From contig JAWLEX010000095.1 of assembly GCA_041685835.1 (NCBI GenBank), positions 1 through 11,770 on the forward strand: a stretch of DNA of 11,770 nt, read 5' to 3'. Positions 1 to 6,758 of this stretch are shown here, piece after piece. Below the pieces are notes generated by a model that did not search any database, was not told where the DNA came from, and saw only the letters and a program-made list of their open reading frames with translations. The DNA comes from JAIPEI01 sp041685835. GTDB lineage: Bacteria; Desulfobacterota; DSM-4660; Desulfatiglandales; HGW-15. How positions within the stretch are numbered: the first letter of the stretch is position 1; every line of letters starts with the position of its first letter. A program made the position numbers and the translations under genes.

Positions 1-98
1 TGTTTCGGGACGCCAAGTTGACCCAGATCTTCGAGGGATCCAATCAGATCCAGAAGATGATCATAGGCCGGGAGATTATGAAAAAGGCCTCGAATTAG
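1..98 (+). CDS. Acyl-CoA dehydrogenase, C-terminal fragment (5' end outside window)
   Basis: Only the last 31 codons are in the window; the first full codon begins at base 3 and the stop TAG is at 96-98. The peptide contains QIFEGSNQIQKMIIGREIM, which matches the conserved C-terminal helix of acyl-CoA dehydrogenases, where (I/Y)xEGT(S)NQIQ lies near the FAD-binding dimer interface. The family oxidises acyl-CoA to trans-2-enoyl-CoA in the cytoplasm and passes electrons to electron-transfer flavoprotein. Substrate chain length cannot be judged from this fragment. No following gene in the same orientation is convincing, so this may be the last gene of its operon. A weak stem (CCTGT/ACAGG) at about 116-135 is the only terminator-like feature downstream. 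Confidence 0.85.
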   Translation, partial: FRDAKLTQIFEGSNQIQKMIIGREIMKKASN

Positions 99-338
99 GC
101 CCTTACTCATGAGATCCTGTCACAAAAAAACAGGGAGTTTTGATGACACACATTCATGGGGCCGATGATTTCGTCCCGGTACCGAGGCTGGCGGCGCAGG
201 ATGCCGGGAGCGGAGGAAGCGGAGGAAAGCCCCGGCCTCCTGCGCCTGCTGAAGCGCTCTTGGGTTGCGGGCCACGGCCCGCGTTTCGCCCCACCAGGTT
301 CGTGACCTTCGCCACCATGAGCTCCTCTTCGATAATCC
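99..338. other. Gene-poor stretch between acyl-CoA dehydrogenase and repeat A
   Basis: No gene is convincing here. A plus-strand frame opens at ATG 143 behind an AGGGAG sequence (131-136) and runs to 352. Its product is rich in Gly, Pro, Ala and Ser with no recognisable domain, and it ends inside repeat A. The minus strand carries a short frame reading IIEEELMVAKVTNLVG, which looks protein-like and then degenerates into Pro/Ala-rich sequence. Either could be a decayed gene end. I cannot support a function. Confidence 0.4.
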
Positions 339-527
339 TCTTAGGAGGCTAGCAGAAATAAATTGGACAAAATTGCGCTCAGATTTGGGTCATATTTGGC
401 TGCGGCGATTGAGCAAAACCGCAGGCGTAGCTGGACTACGTCGAGGATTTTGCGATTGAGCCGCAGCCGAAGATGGCCTGAAGATGAGATGCAAGATGTT
501 CAAGTTATTTTTGCTAGCCTCCTTAGA
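339..527. repeat. Repeat A: 189-bp whole-length imperfect palindrome (MITE-like), single copy in window
   Basis: The two ends are inverted copies: AGGAGGCTAGCA at 343-354 pairs with TGCTAGCCTCCT at 512-523. The similarity continues inward for about 37 bp with few mismatches (AAATAA, TTG, ACA, TTGC blocks). The centre is another inverted repeat: GGCTGCGGC at about 400-408 pairs with GCCGCAGCC at about 461-469, and CGTAG/CTACG closes a 5-base loop at about 431-435. The unit can therefore fold almost end to end. No reading frame crosses it sensibly. I see no clear target-site duplication. The right end overlaps the hrpA stop codon (523-525), so it may form the 3' end of the hrpA message or act as a terminator between the convergent transcripts. 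Mobility is inferred from the terminal inverted repeats only. Confidence 0.75.
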
Positions 528-3500
528 TCATGCGGTGGATTTCCTCGGCCTTTTTCTTGAGCCTTTTTGATGATACCCTGACTGCGGTGGACAGCTCCGG
601 GGCGAAGATCGAGACGCGGTACTCATCGATCCACACGGCGAACTCCTCCACGGCCGCCCGTTTGTCTTCTGTGGCATGGGCCGGAAGGGTCTTTCTGATC
701 AGCCGAAGCTCGTTTTCAAAGGCCTCCACCTCCTCGGCCTTTTTCCGGTCCTTTGATGGGTCGAAGGATCCTCGCTCCGCCCTGAGCTCCAAGGCCTTCA
801 GGTACCTGGGAAGATGGATGAGCCTTTCCGTGGAGCAGTGATCAAGAAAGTCCCCGGGTACCAGCTCGGCCAGTTTGGTTCTTATGGATTTACACACGGA
901 CACGACCGCGGGGTTTGCCGCCTGGGGCGTTTCGAGGTGATGGAGGGTCGAGCGAAGGCGGGCATAGCCTCGAAGGACTTCGATGACCTTGTCCAGGAGA
1001 TCGTTGGCAGCGGAAATCAACCGGGTGGACGTAAGCTTTGCGAGAGCCTCGAATTCCCGGGCGGTACGCACATCCTTGCGGAAATGGAGCCGGATGAGCG
1101 TCTCCAGGAGCTTCTTGTCCACGGCCCTTGCCCCCCCGAAAAAGACGGCCGCATTCGACATGTCCTCGGGAAGCCGCAATACCCTGGATGCGAATTTCAG
1201 GTCTCGGGAAAGGCGCAGGGCCAGGATGCGGGCCACACCTTTCGGGTGGACCTCGCCCGCTTCGGCGGCGCTCGGGAACAGCCTGATACGCACTCCCTCC
1301 TCCTCCGGCTCCAGGGCCGGAAAGGCAACCAGGTTGGCCTCGACCTGCACCTCTCTCGGGAGCGCATCGAAGTCCCATCGGGTGATGCCGTTTCGTTCCC
1401 ATTGTGCCCGGGCCCTCTCCCATGCATCCGACGACATGGTGCGGCCGGCCTGACCCTCCGTAGACAGCAGTGCCGGGTCACGGCCCGCCAGGAGTTCCAG
1501 CCCCTGATGGTCGGTGATGGACACCCGCATGCGCAGGTGGTCCGGCAGGCTCTTCACAGGCCAGGCGGATGCAGGTATGTCCACGCCGAATCGCCGATAG
1601 ATGAACCGGCCGAGGGCCGTGAGCAGGGACTCGTCGGTCCGCTCCATTTCCCCGGCGATCACCTCCACGGTATCGGATACCGGTACCAGCTGTTTTCGGT
1701 ACCGCTTGGGAAGCCCCTTGATTAGCGCCGTGATCTTTTCCTCGAAAAGCCCCGGAACCAGCCACTCCAGCCGTTCCCGCGGGATCCGTGAGGTCAGGGT
1801 TGAAGGGACCGATACGGTTACCCCGTCCTCCTCCGAGCCGGGGGAAAACCGGTAGGTTAGAGGAAATGCTTGGTCGCCGGCTTGAATCCCTTCCGGATAG
1901 GCCGAGAGCACGGACTCTTCAGGCCTGTATCGGATCAGGTCGTCCTCGGTCATTTTAAGGAAGTCATCCCCTCCGGCTTTCTTAATCCGTGCCTTAAGGC
2001 TGCGGATGTCGCAGACGCCGGGCAGTCTCTCCGAGTAGAAGGCCTCCAAGGCCTCCTCGTTCACCAGGATGTCCCTCCGCCGGATGCGGTCCTCCATGGA
2101 AGCGAAACGCTCCACGAGTTCGAGGTTGTGCGTCAGAAATGGAAATCGCTGCTTCACCTCGCCTTGGACAAGGGCCGACCGCACAAAGATCCGGTGGGCC
2201 TCTTGCCGATCCACGGGCGCGAATGAAGCAGACCGTCCGGGCACGATGACCAGCCCGAACAGCGTGACCTGCTCAGTGGCTCGCACCTCGCCGCGGGACT
2301 TCTCCCAGTGGGGGTTGTGAAAGCTGGATCGACAGAGACTCCCGCCAAGGGATTCCAGCCACTCAGGGTCGATTCGAGCAACGGTCCTGGCAAACAGCCT
2401 GGAGGTTAGGACCATCTCCATGGCCACGATCCATGAGGCACCCTTATTGAAGAGCGTGGATCCGGGGAAGATCATCACGTCTCTGCCACGGGTGGCCCGG
2501 TATATGTTCTTTTCCTTTTGGACCGCGATGTTGGAGAGAAAGCCGCTGAGTATGGCGCGGTGGATTTGTTCATAGCGGGGCTTTTCGGTGTGAGGAGCAG
2601 GAGGGGCTGCAGGGCCCGGGTTTTCCTCTTCGAGGATAGTGGCTATCTGCTGGTGGATGTCCCGCCACTCCCTCATGCGCACAAAGGAGAGGAACTGGTC
2701 CCGGCAGAATTTGCGCATGCGGTTCTGGGTCTTGAGGGACTCCCAGGTCCGCTGATAGCGGTTCCAGATGTTGAGAAGGGTAAGGAAGTCGCTGTCCTTG
2801 TCTTTGAACGGACGGTGCATTGCATCCGCATCACCGGCCTTGTCGGCCGGTCGTTCCCGTGGATCCTGAATGCCGAGGGCCGCAGCGATCACGGCCACGT
2901 CGCCTGAGCAACCCTCCTCGAGGGCCTCCAGCATCATTCGGGAGATTCGCGGGTCAAGGGGGAGATTTGCCATACGTAGTCCCAAGTCAGTGAGGCGGGC
3001 CCGGCCCTTTTCCCTGGTGACCGCGCCCAGCTCGGTCAGGAGGTCGAACCCGTCCTTCACGCTGCGAAGGTTGGGCGGATCCACGAAGGGGAAGGTCTCG
3101 ATGTCCCCCAGCTTCAAGGCGAGCATGCGCAGAATGACCTCGGCCAGGTTGGAACGAAGTATCTCCGGCAATGTGTACTCCGGACGGGACTCATAACTTT
3201 CTTGGGAGTAGAGCCGGATGCAGACGCCGTTACTTATCCTCCCGCATCGGCCCATGCGCTGGTCCGCACTGCTCCTGGAAACAGGACTCACGGCCAGGCT
3301 GGTGGTTCGGGTGGAAGGGTGGTACCTGGGAATCCGGGCAAGGCCGGTGTCGATGACATACCGGATCCCTGGAATCGTGAGAGAGGTCTCGGCAACGTTG
3401 GTGGCTACTACGACCTTCCGTTCCTTCAAAGGGGAGAAAACATACCGCTGCCGGCCGGCCGGAAGCCTGGCAAATAGGGGGAGTACGATTGTATCCGGAA

Positions 3501-4455
3501 AGCCCCTGGCCTCCAGGCGTTCACAGGTCTCGCGGATGTCCTGTTCCGTAGGCATGAAGACCAGGACGTCCCCGCGGCGGCGCCTCAAGGCAATACGTTC
3601 CACAGCCTGAACGGCCAGGTCTACGTAGGTCTCATCCCCCTCGTCCTCGCGTTCCGCGTTCACGGGGGCGTACTCCACCTCAACCGGATACAGCCGTCCG
3701 CTCACCTCGATCACAGGTGCGTCTCCGAACGCGGCGGCGAATTTCTCCGTATCCAGGGTGGCGGAGGTGATCACCGCATGGAGGTCCTTTCGCCGGGCTA
3801 TAAGGATGCGGAGCACCCCCAGTAGGAAGTCGATGTTCAGGCTGCGTTCGTGGGCCTCGTCGATGATGATCGTGTCGTATTCGTTAAGGAAGCGGTCCTG
3901 CCGGGTCTCGGCAAGGAGCATGCCGTCGGTGAGGATCTTGATGTAGTTGCCGGGACCAGTGCGGTCGGTGAACCGGACCTTGTATCCCACAATGCCGCCT
4001 GCCTTTTCCCCCATTTCCTCGGCGATCCGCTCGGCCACCGTGGTGGCGGCGATCCGTCTCGGCTGGGTGCATCCGATCCGCCCTCCGATGCCCCGGCCGG
4101 CCTCCAGGCACATCTTGGGGATCTGGGTGCTCTTGCCCGACCCTGTATCCCCGGATATAATGACCACAGGATGATCCTGGACGGCGCGGACGATCTCCTC
4201 GCGCTTTGAGAAAATAGGCAGATGCTCCGGATATCGGATCCTGGGAAGCCCTTTAAGGCGGGCCTCCCGTCTTCTGATGGAAGAGTCCATGCCCCGTTCC
4301 AGGTCTTTAAGCCGCTTCTCGAGCTCGCTGGGCGGCATATTACGGGCGGACTTCCCCGAAACGGACCGAAGTCTTCTTTTGATCGCCCACTGGTCGGCGA
4401 TCATTGCGTGCTTCAGGCGGGAGCGGATGCCGGCTATGCGTTTTGAAACGGACAA
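523..4455 (-). CDS. hrpA: ATP-dependent RNA helicase HrpA (DEAH-box)
   Basis: This 1310-residue protein has the usual length of bacterial HrpA. Visible motifs in order are Walker A GDTGSGKST (residues 102-110), DEAH (199-202), SAT (231-233), TNVAETSLTI (352-361) and QRMGRCGR (399-406). These are followed by the winged-helix/helicase-associated region and a long C-terminal half of the DUF3418 type. HrpA unwinds RNA using ATP in the cytoplasm; in E. coli it has been linked to mRNA processing and to rescue of stalled ribosomes. The start is TTG at 4455-4453, with GAGG (4465-4468) nine bases upstream. This keeps the basic N-terminal region that E. coli HrpA also has before the helicase core; the next Met (residue 18) would cut it. 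The gene stands alone and is divergent from the DUF2905 run. Its stop codon lies inside the end of repeat A. Family assignment is firm; the exact physiological role is not. Confidence 0.96.
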   Translation of the reverse strand: MSVSKRIAGIRSRLKHAMIADQWAIKRRLRSVSGKSARNMPPSELEKRLKDLERGMDSSIRRREARLKGLPRIRYPEHLPIFSKREEIVRAVQDHPVVIISGDTGSGKSTQIPKMCLEAGRGIGGRIGCTQPRRIAATTVAERIAEEMGEKAGGIVGYKVRFTDRTGPGNYIKILTDGMLLAETRQDRFLNEYDTIIIDEAHERSLNIDFLLGVLRILIARRKDLHAVITSATLDTEKFAAAFGDAPVIEVSGRLYPVEVEYAPVNAEREDEGDETYVDLAVQAVERIALRRRRGDVLVFMPTEQDIRETCERLEARGFPDTIVLPLFARLPAGRQRYVFSPLKERKVVVATNVAETSLTIPGIRYVIDTGLARIPRYHPSTRTTSLAVSPVSRSSADQRMGRCGRISNGVCIRLYSQESYESRPEYTLPEILRSNLAEVILRMLALKLGDIETFPFVDPPNLRSVKDGFDLLTELGAVTREKGRARLTDLGLRMANLPLDPRISRMMLEALEEGCSGDVAVIAAALGIQDPRERPADKAGDADAMHRPFKDKDSDFLTLLNIWNRYQRTWESLKTQNRMRKFCRDQFLSFVRMREWRDIHQQIATILEEENPGPAAPPAPHTEKPRYEQIHRAILSGFLSNIAVQKEKNIYRATRGRDVMIFPGSTLFNKGASWIVAMEMVLTSRLFARTVARIDPEWLESLGGSLCRSSFHNPHWEKSRGEVRATEQVTLFGLVIVPGRSASFAPVDRQEAHRIFVRSALVQGEVKQRFPFLTHNLELVERFASMEDRIRRRDILVNEEALEAFYSERLPGVCDIRSLKARIKKAGGDDFLKMTEDDLIRYRPEESVLSAYPEGIQAGDQAFPLTYRFSPGSEEDGVTVSVPSTLTSRIPRERLEWLVPGLFEEKITALIKGLPKRYRKQLVPVSDTVEVIAGEMERTDESLLTALGRFIYRRFGVDIPASAWPVKSLPDHLRMRVSITDHQGLELLAGRDPALLSTEGQAGRTMSSDAWERARAQWERNGITRWDFDALPREVQVEANLVAFPALEPEEEGVRIRLFPSAAEAGEVHPKGVARILALRLSRDLKFASRVLRLPEDMSNAAVFFGGARAVDKKLLETLIRLHFRKDVRTAREFEALAKLTSTRLISAANDLLDKVIEVLRGYARLRSTLHHLETPQAANPAVVSVCKSIRTKLAELVPGDFLDHCSTERLIHLPRYLKALELRAERGSFDPSKDRKKAEEVEAFENELRLIRKTLPAHATEDKRAAVEEFAVWIDEYRVSIFAPELSTAVRVSSKRLKKKAEEIHRMI

Positions 4456-4506
4456 TGTGTCTTGCCTCTATGGAATCGCTTGGTCAGGGGCCGGAGCCAA
4501 GGACCT

Positions 4507-4523
4507 CGGGGCGTGACGCCCCG
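4507..4523 (-). promoter_or_regulatory. Stem-loop in the hrpA leader
   Basis: CGGGGCG (4507-4513) and CGCCCCG (4517-4523) form a perfect 7-bp stem with a TGA loop. It lies just downstream of the predicted hrpA transcription start and about 50 bases before the TTG start codon. There is no T-run, so it is not a simple terminator. It may stabilise the 5' end or control translation; that role is inference. Confidence 0.45.
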
Positions 4524-4534
4524 ATGAGGCCAAC

Positions 4535-4563
4535 ACCATAATGCCCGGCCGGGAAAACTTCAA
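4535..4563 (-). promoter_or_regulatory. Predicted sigma70-type promoter for hrpA
   Basis: On the minus strand TTGAAG (plus 4558-4563) is followed after 17 bases by TATGGT (plus 4535-4540). Start would be near 4528, giving a leader of about 70 bases. Repeat B copy 1 lies just upstream. The match is by eye against the sigma70 consensus. Confidence 0.5.
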
Positions 4564-4628
4564 GGGGGGGTAGTAGGGCCGGAGCCCGGGTTCGTGATGT
4601 AAGTTGTCCGGTGGAAATTGTAGTGATA

Positions 4629-4878
4629 GTGCCCATCCAGAAACGCTTTTTGGGCACTGGCAAGTTTCCAATTCAGAAATGAGGATTTTTTGTCAAGCTC
4701 AAGGACCATTCCGCAGGATAGCGGAATGGGACGCCCGTCAGGGCGCCCGAAGGGCGAGGGCCATGGATGGCCCGAGTCAAATCAAGAGGTTGCGCGGAGG
4801 CATACTGAAGTACGCCGCACAAGCAACCTCGCAGATTGACGCCGAGATTGGCAAAAAAGACCATTTCTGGATGGAAAC
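4629..4878 (+). mobile_element. Repeat B copy 1: 250-bp MITE-like element with 8-bp target duplication
   Basis: The left end GTGCCCATCCAGAAA and the right end (reverse complement GTTTCCATCCAGAAA) are 15-bp inverted repeats with two mismatches. The direct repeat TAGTGATA flanks the element at 4621-4628 and 4879-4886, the mark of transposition. Internally there are three hairpins: CCATTCCGC/GCGGAATGG (4706-4729), CGCCC/GGGCG (4744-4756) and GGGCCA/TGGCCC (4758-4773). They are followed by GAGGTTGC/GCAACCTC (4786-4830), which encloses a smaller stem. The hairpin cluster at about 4705-4778 is absent from copies 2 and 3. There is no transposase frame, so movement would need one supplied in trans. 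It sits between the divergent hrpA and DUF2905 genes. An open frame runs through it from 4604 into the DUF2905 gene and can mislead gene callers. Confidence 0.88.
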
Positions 4879-4942
4879 TAGTGATAAGCTTTCAGGCAAA
4901 TCAGACGATCTCTTAAAAAGGAGGCACGGAAGGAAAGAGACC

Positions 4943-5143
4943 ATGCAGAGGACGCTCGTAATTCTCGGTGTCGCCCTGGCCGTTGTGGGCCTGCTCTGGC
5001 CGTGGCTGGGAAAGATCCCCTTGGGAAGGCTGCCGGGAGACATCTTCATCAACCGCCCGGGGTTCAAGCTCTTCATCCCCATCACAACCATGGTTCTCCT
5101 GAGCGGGTTGATATCCCTTATCCTGTGGATCTTTCGAAAGTGA
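4943..5143 (+). CDS. DUF2905 small membrane protein
   Basis: The 66-residue protein has two hydrophobic segments (about residues 4-21 and 43-63) joined by a short loop containing GRLPGDIFINRPG. The loop and the following FPI/FIPITT-like stretch match the DUF2905 family of two-helix inner-membrane proteins of unknown function. I chose ATG 4943 because an AAGGAGG/GGAAAGAGA purine tract lies just upstream and the protein has the family's usual size. The frame is open upstream to 4604, but that extension is repeat B sequence. The Nudix gene follows after 97 bases in the same direction, so the two may be co-transcribed. Function is unknown. Confidence 0.85.
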   Translation: MQRTLVILGVALAVVGLLWPWLGKIPLGRLPGDIFINRPGFKLFIPITTMVLLSGLISLILWIFRK

Positions 5144-5240
5144 CGGCGGGCCCGGGGGTTCCCGGTCACCGCGTCCTTTGGTCTTGGGGTTTGAAGATGC
5201 CTGAACTTTGATACGGGGACGGAATTGTGAAGGGGAAGTC

Positions 5241-6113
5241 GTGTTAAATATGGATGCGGTCCGGCTGCTCGGGGACCAAAAGGCCCTGGCTGACCATGTG
5301 GCCCGGGTGTTGAATGAGTGGAGTCCAAGGGGGGCGGTCTTCCCCACTGGGGTCTCGAGATCCGCGGATACCTCGTCGGTCCTTTTCCTTCTTGGAAATC
5401 ACTGCGGGAAGGGCGGAAAACAGGGCGAGCCCTGCGTTGTCCTGAACAAACGATCCACCCACGTCAAGCAGCCCGGAGATCTCTGCTTCCCCGGCGGCAG
5501 CATGTCGCCCAGGCTTGATCCTTGCCTGGGCAGGCTTCTGTGCCTGCCCGGCTTTCCCCTTTCGCGCTGGCCTTACTGGCGGCAGTGGTACCGCTACCGA
5601 AGGAGGGAGGCCCGCAGGCTCTCGCTTCTGCTTGCCACGGGCCTTCGGGAAGGGCTCGAGGAGATGCGGCTGAATCCGTTCGGCGTGCACGTGCTGGGAC
5701 CCCTTCCCGCCCAGGAACTGGTGCTTTTCCGAAGGGTCATCTACCCTATGGTGGGATGGATACATCGCCAGACCAGGTTCTTCCCCAATTGGGAGGTGGA
5801 GCGGGTCATATACATCCCCTTGAGAAGCCTGCTCACTCCCGAGCTCTACGCCCGCTATCGCCTGCGGTTCGATACGGGCGATACGAATCCCCTGACCGCC
5901 GCACCCGAGGTAAAAGAGCTGCCGTGCTTTGTTCACGAGGGATTACTGCACACCGAGATACTGTGGGGGGCGACATACCGCATCGTGACGGTTTTTCTGG
6001 AGTGCGTCTTCGGGTTCCGCCCTCCCGACCTCCAATCGCTTCCGGTGGTTAATGGGACCCTCGGGCCGGACTATCTGGGGGGAAGGCCCGAACCGGTGCC
6101 GGTCGAGCCATGA
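5241..6113 (+). CDS. CoA pyrophosphatase-like Nudix hydrolase with an interrupted Nudix box
   Basis: The 290-residue protein carries CFPGG (residues 82-86), the catalytic helix piece LREGLEEM (135-142, with R136, E137, E140 and E141) and LWGATYRIV (241-249). The last resembles the C-terminal motif of coenzyme A pyrophosphatases (NudL-like). Such enzymes cleave CoA or its oxidised forms to 3',5'-ADP and 4'-phosphopantetheine using Mg2+. In the canonical box, 14 residues separate the Gly from the REUxEE Arg; here it is 50. A basic, aromatic insert of about 36 residues (SRWPYWRQWYRYRRR region) splits the motif, and the usual Glu after the Gly is not evident. I prefer GTG 5241, with AGGGG five bases before it; ATG 5250 and TTG 5208 are alternatives. 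The substrate is inferred from the family. Confidence 0.8.
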   Translation: MLNMDAVRLLGDQKALADHVARVLNEWSPRGAVFPTGVSRSADTSSVLFLLGNHCGKGGKQGEPCVVLNKRSTHVKQPGDLCFPGGSMSPRLDPCLGRLLCLPGFPLSRWPYWRQWYRYRRREARRLSLLLATGLREGLEEMRLNPFGVHVLGPLPAQELVLFRRVIYPMVGWIHRQTRFFPNWEVERVIYIPLRSLLTPELYARYRLRFDTGDTNPLTAAPEVKELPCFVHEGLLHTEILWGATYRIVTVFLECVFGFRPPDLQSLPVVNGTLGPDYLGGRPEPVPVEP

Positions 6114-6147
6114 TTATTGCCTTTTTGATGATTAACAAGGAGTTGCC

Positions 6148-6181
6148 CGGCTCATTCAGACGCCGGGGTCTGAATGAGCCG
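6148..6181 (+). promoter_or_regulatory. Perfect 14-bp stem-loop between the Nudix and ferritin-like genes
   Basis: CGGCTCATTCAGAC (6148-6161) pairs without mismatch with GTCTGAATGAGCCG (6168-6181) around a 6-base loop. No T-run follows on either strand, so it is not a standard intrinsic terminator. It ends 13 bases before the AGGGAGG ribosome-binding site of the ferritin-like gene. It could be an RNA-processing or stability element, a protein operator, or a partial terminator. Its role is inferred from position only. Confidence 0.7.
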
Positions 6182-6209
6182 CCGCATGAAGGAAGGGAGG
6201 AAAAACCCT

Positions 6210-6713
6210 ATGGAATTGGAAGAAGCTCTTGTTACGGCTATCAGCTACGAGGAAAAGATTCGGGACGTCTACCGGGAGAGTATGGAAGCGGTGTCTGATC
6301 CCTTGGGTCGAAAAATTCTCGGGCTACTCGGAGATGATGAGCAGAGGCATGTAGACTATCTCAGGGATCAGCTGGAGCTCTGGCGCAAAACCGGCCGAAT
6401 TGAGGTGGAAAAGCTGGAGAGCGCCATTCCCCCCCGGGAAATCATCGAGGAGGAGGCGCGAAGGCATGCAGATACCCTGCCGGACAACCCTCACGGGGAT
6501 GAAAAGCAAATTCTCAGCCGCGCCCTGCAGGTGGAGATCGAGTCCAGCGATTTTTACCGGAAGATGGCGCGGGATATGTCCGGTGAGGCGCGCGATCTGT
6601 TCAGTGGATTCCTGGAGGTAGAAGACCGCCACATCGCTGCGGTTGAGACCGAGCTGGACTACTATAGCCGGACCGGTTACTGGATGGGCATCAAAGAGTT
6701 CGATATGGAGTAG
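6210..6713 (+). CDS. Rubrerythrin-like ferritin-domain (di-iron) protein
   Basis: The 167-residue protein is almost all helix. It shows the four-helix di-iron pattern: Glu14/Glu15 in helix 1, E44xxH47 (DEQRH) in helix 2, E109/E111 in helix 3 and E138xxH141 (EDRH) in helix 4. The aromatic tail (YYSRTGYWMG) is typical of rubrerythrin-related proteins. There is no C-terminal rubredoxin Cys4 domain, so it is an erythrin-type single-domain form. Family members reduce peroxide or store or handle iron in anaerobes. The start is ATG 6210, because AGGGAGG (6194-6200) lies nine bases upstream; the in-frame ATG at 6174 overlaps the stem-loop and has no such site. It follows the Nudix gene in the same orientation, separated by the stem-loop. 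The electron donor and real substrate are unknown. Confidence 0.85.
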   Translation: MELEEALVTAISYEEKIRDVYRESMEAVSDPLGRKILGLLGDDEQRHVDYLRDQLELWRKTGRIEVEKLESAIPPREIIEEEARRHADTLPDNPHGDEKQILSRALQVEIESSDFYRKMARDMSGEARDLFSGFLEVEDRHIAAVETELDYYSRTGYWMGIKEFDME

Positions 6714-6721
6714 TAAGGCGC

Positions 6722-6750
6722 CCCCGGCGGTGGAGTTTATCCGGCCGGGG
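6722..6750. terminator. Hairpin between convergent genes, possible bidirectional terminator
   Basis: CCCCGGC (6722-6728) pairs with GCCGGGG (6744-6750) around a 15-base loop. It fills the 45-base gap between the ends of the ferritin-like gene and the ABC-class ATPase gene, which is where a shared terminator would be expected. Neither strand has a T-run, so termination activity is uncertain. Confidence 0.4.
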
Positions 6751-6758
6751 ACCGGAAA

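Noticed and set aside
114..138. CCTGT/ACAGG stem followed by GGAGTTTT as a terminator for the acyl-CoA dehydrogenase
   Set aside because: Stem of only five pairs and a weak T-run; too little to annotate.
143..352. Small plus-strand frame after the acyl-CoA dehydrogenase with an AGGGAG site
   Set aside because: Low-complexity product with no recognisable family, ending inside repeat A; not strong enough to call.
814..1725. 303-aa plus-strand frame opposite hrpA
   Set aside because: It is antisense to conserved HrpA sequence, has no domain or ribosome-binding site, and long antisense frames are expected in GC-rich genes.
5244..5936. 230-aa minus-strand frame opposite the Nudix gene
   Set aside because: The plus-strand frame contains the Nudix motifs; this one has none.
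6110..6298. 62-aa frame overlapping the Nudix stop (ATGA)
   Set aside because: It runs through the stem-loop and into the ferritin-like gene out of frame; the coupling-like ATGA is probably chance.
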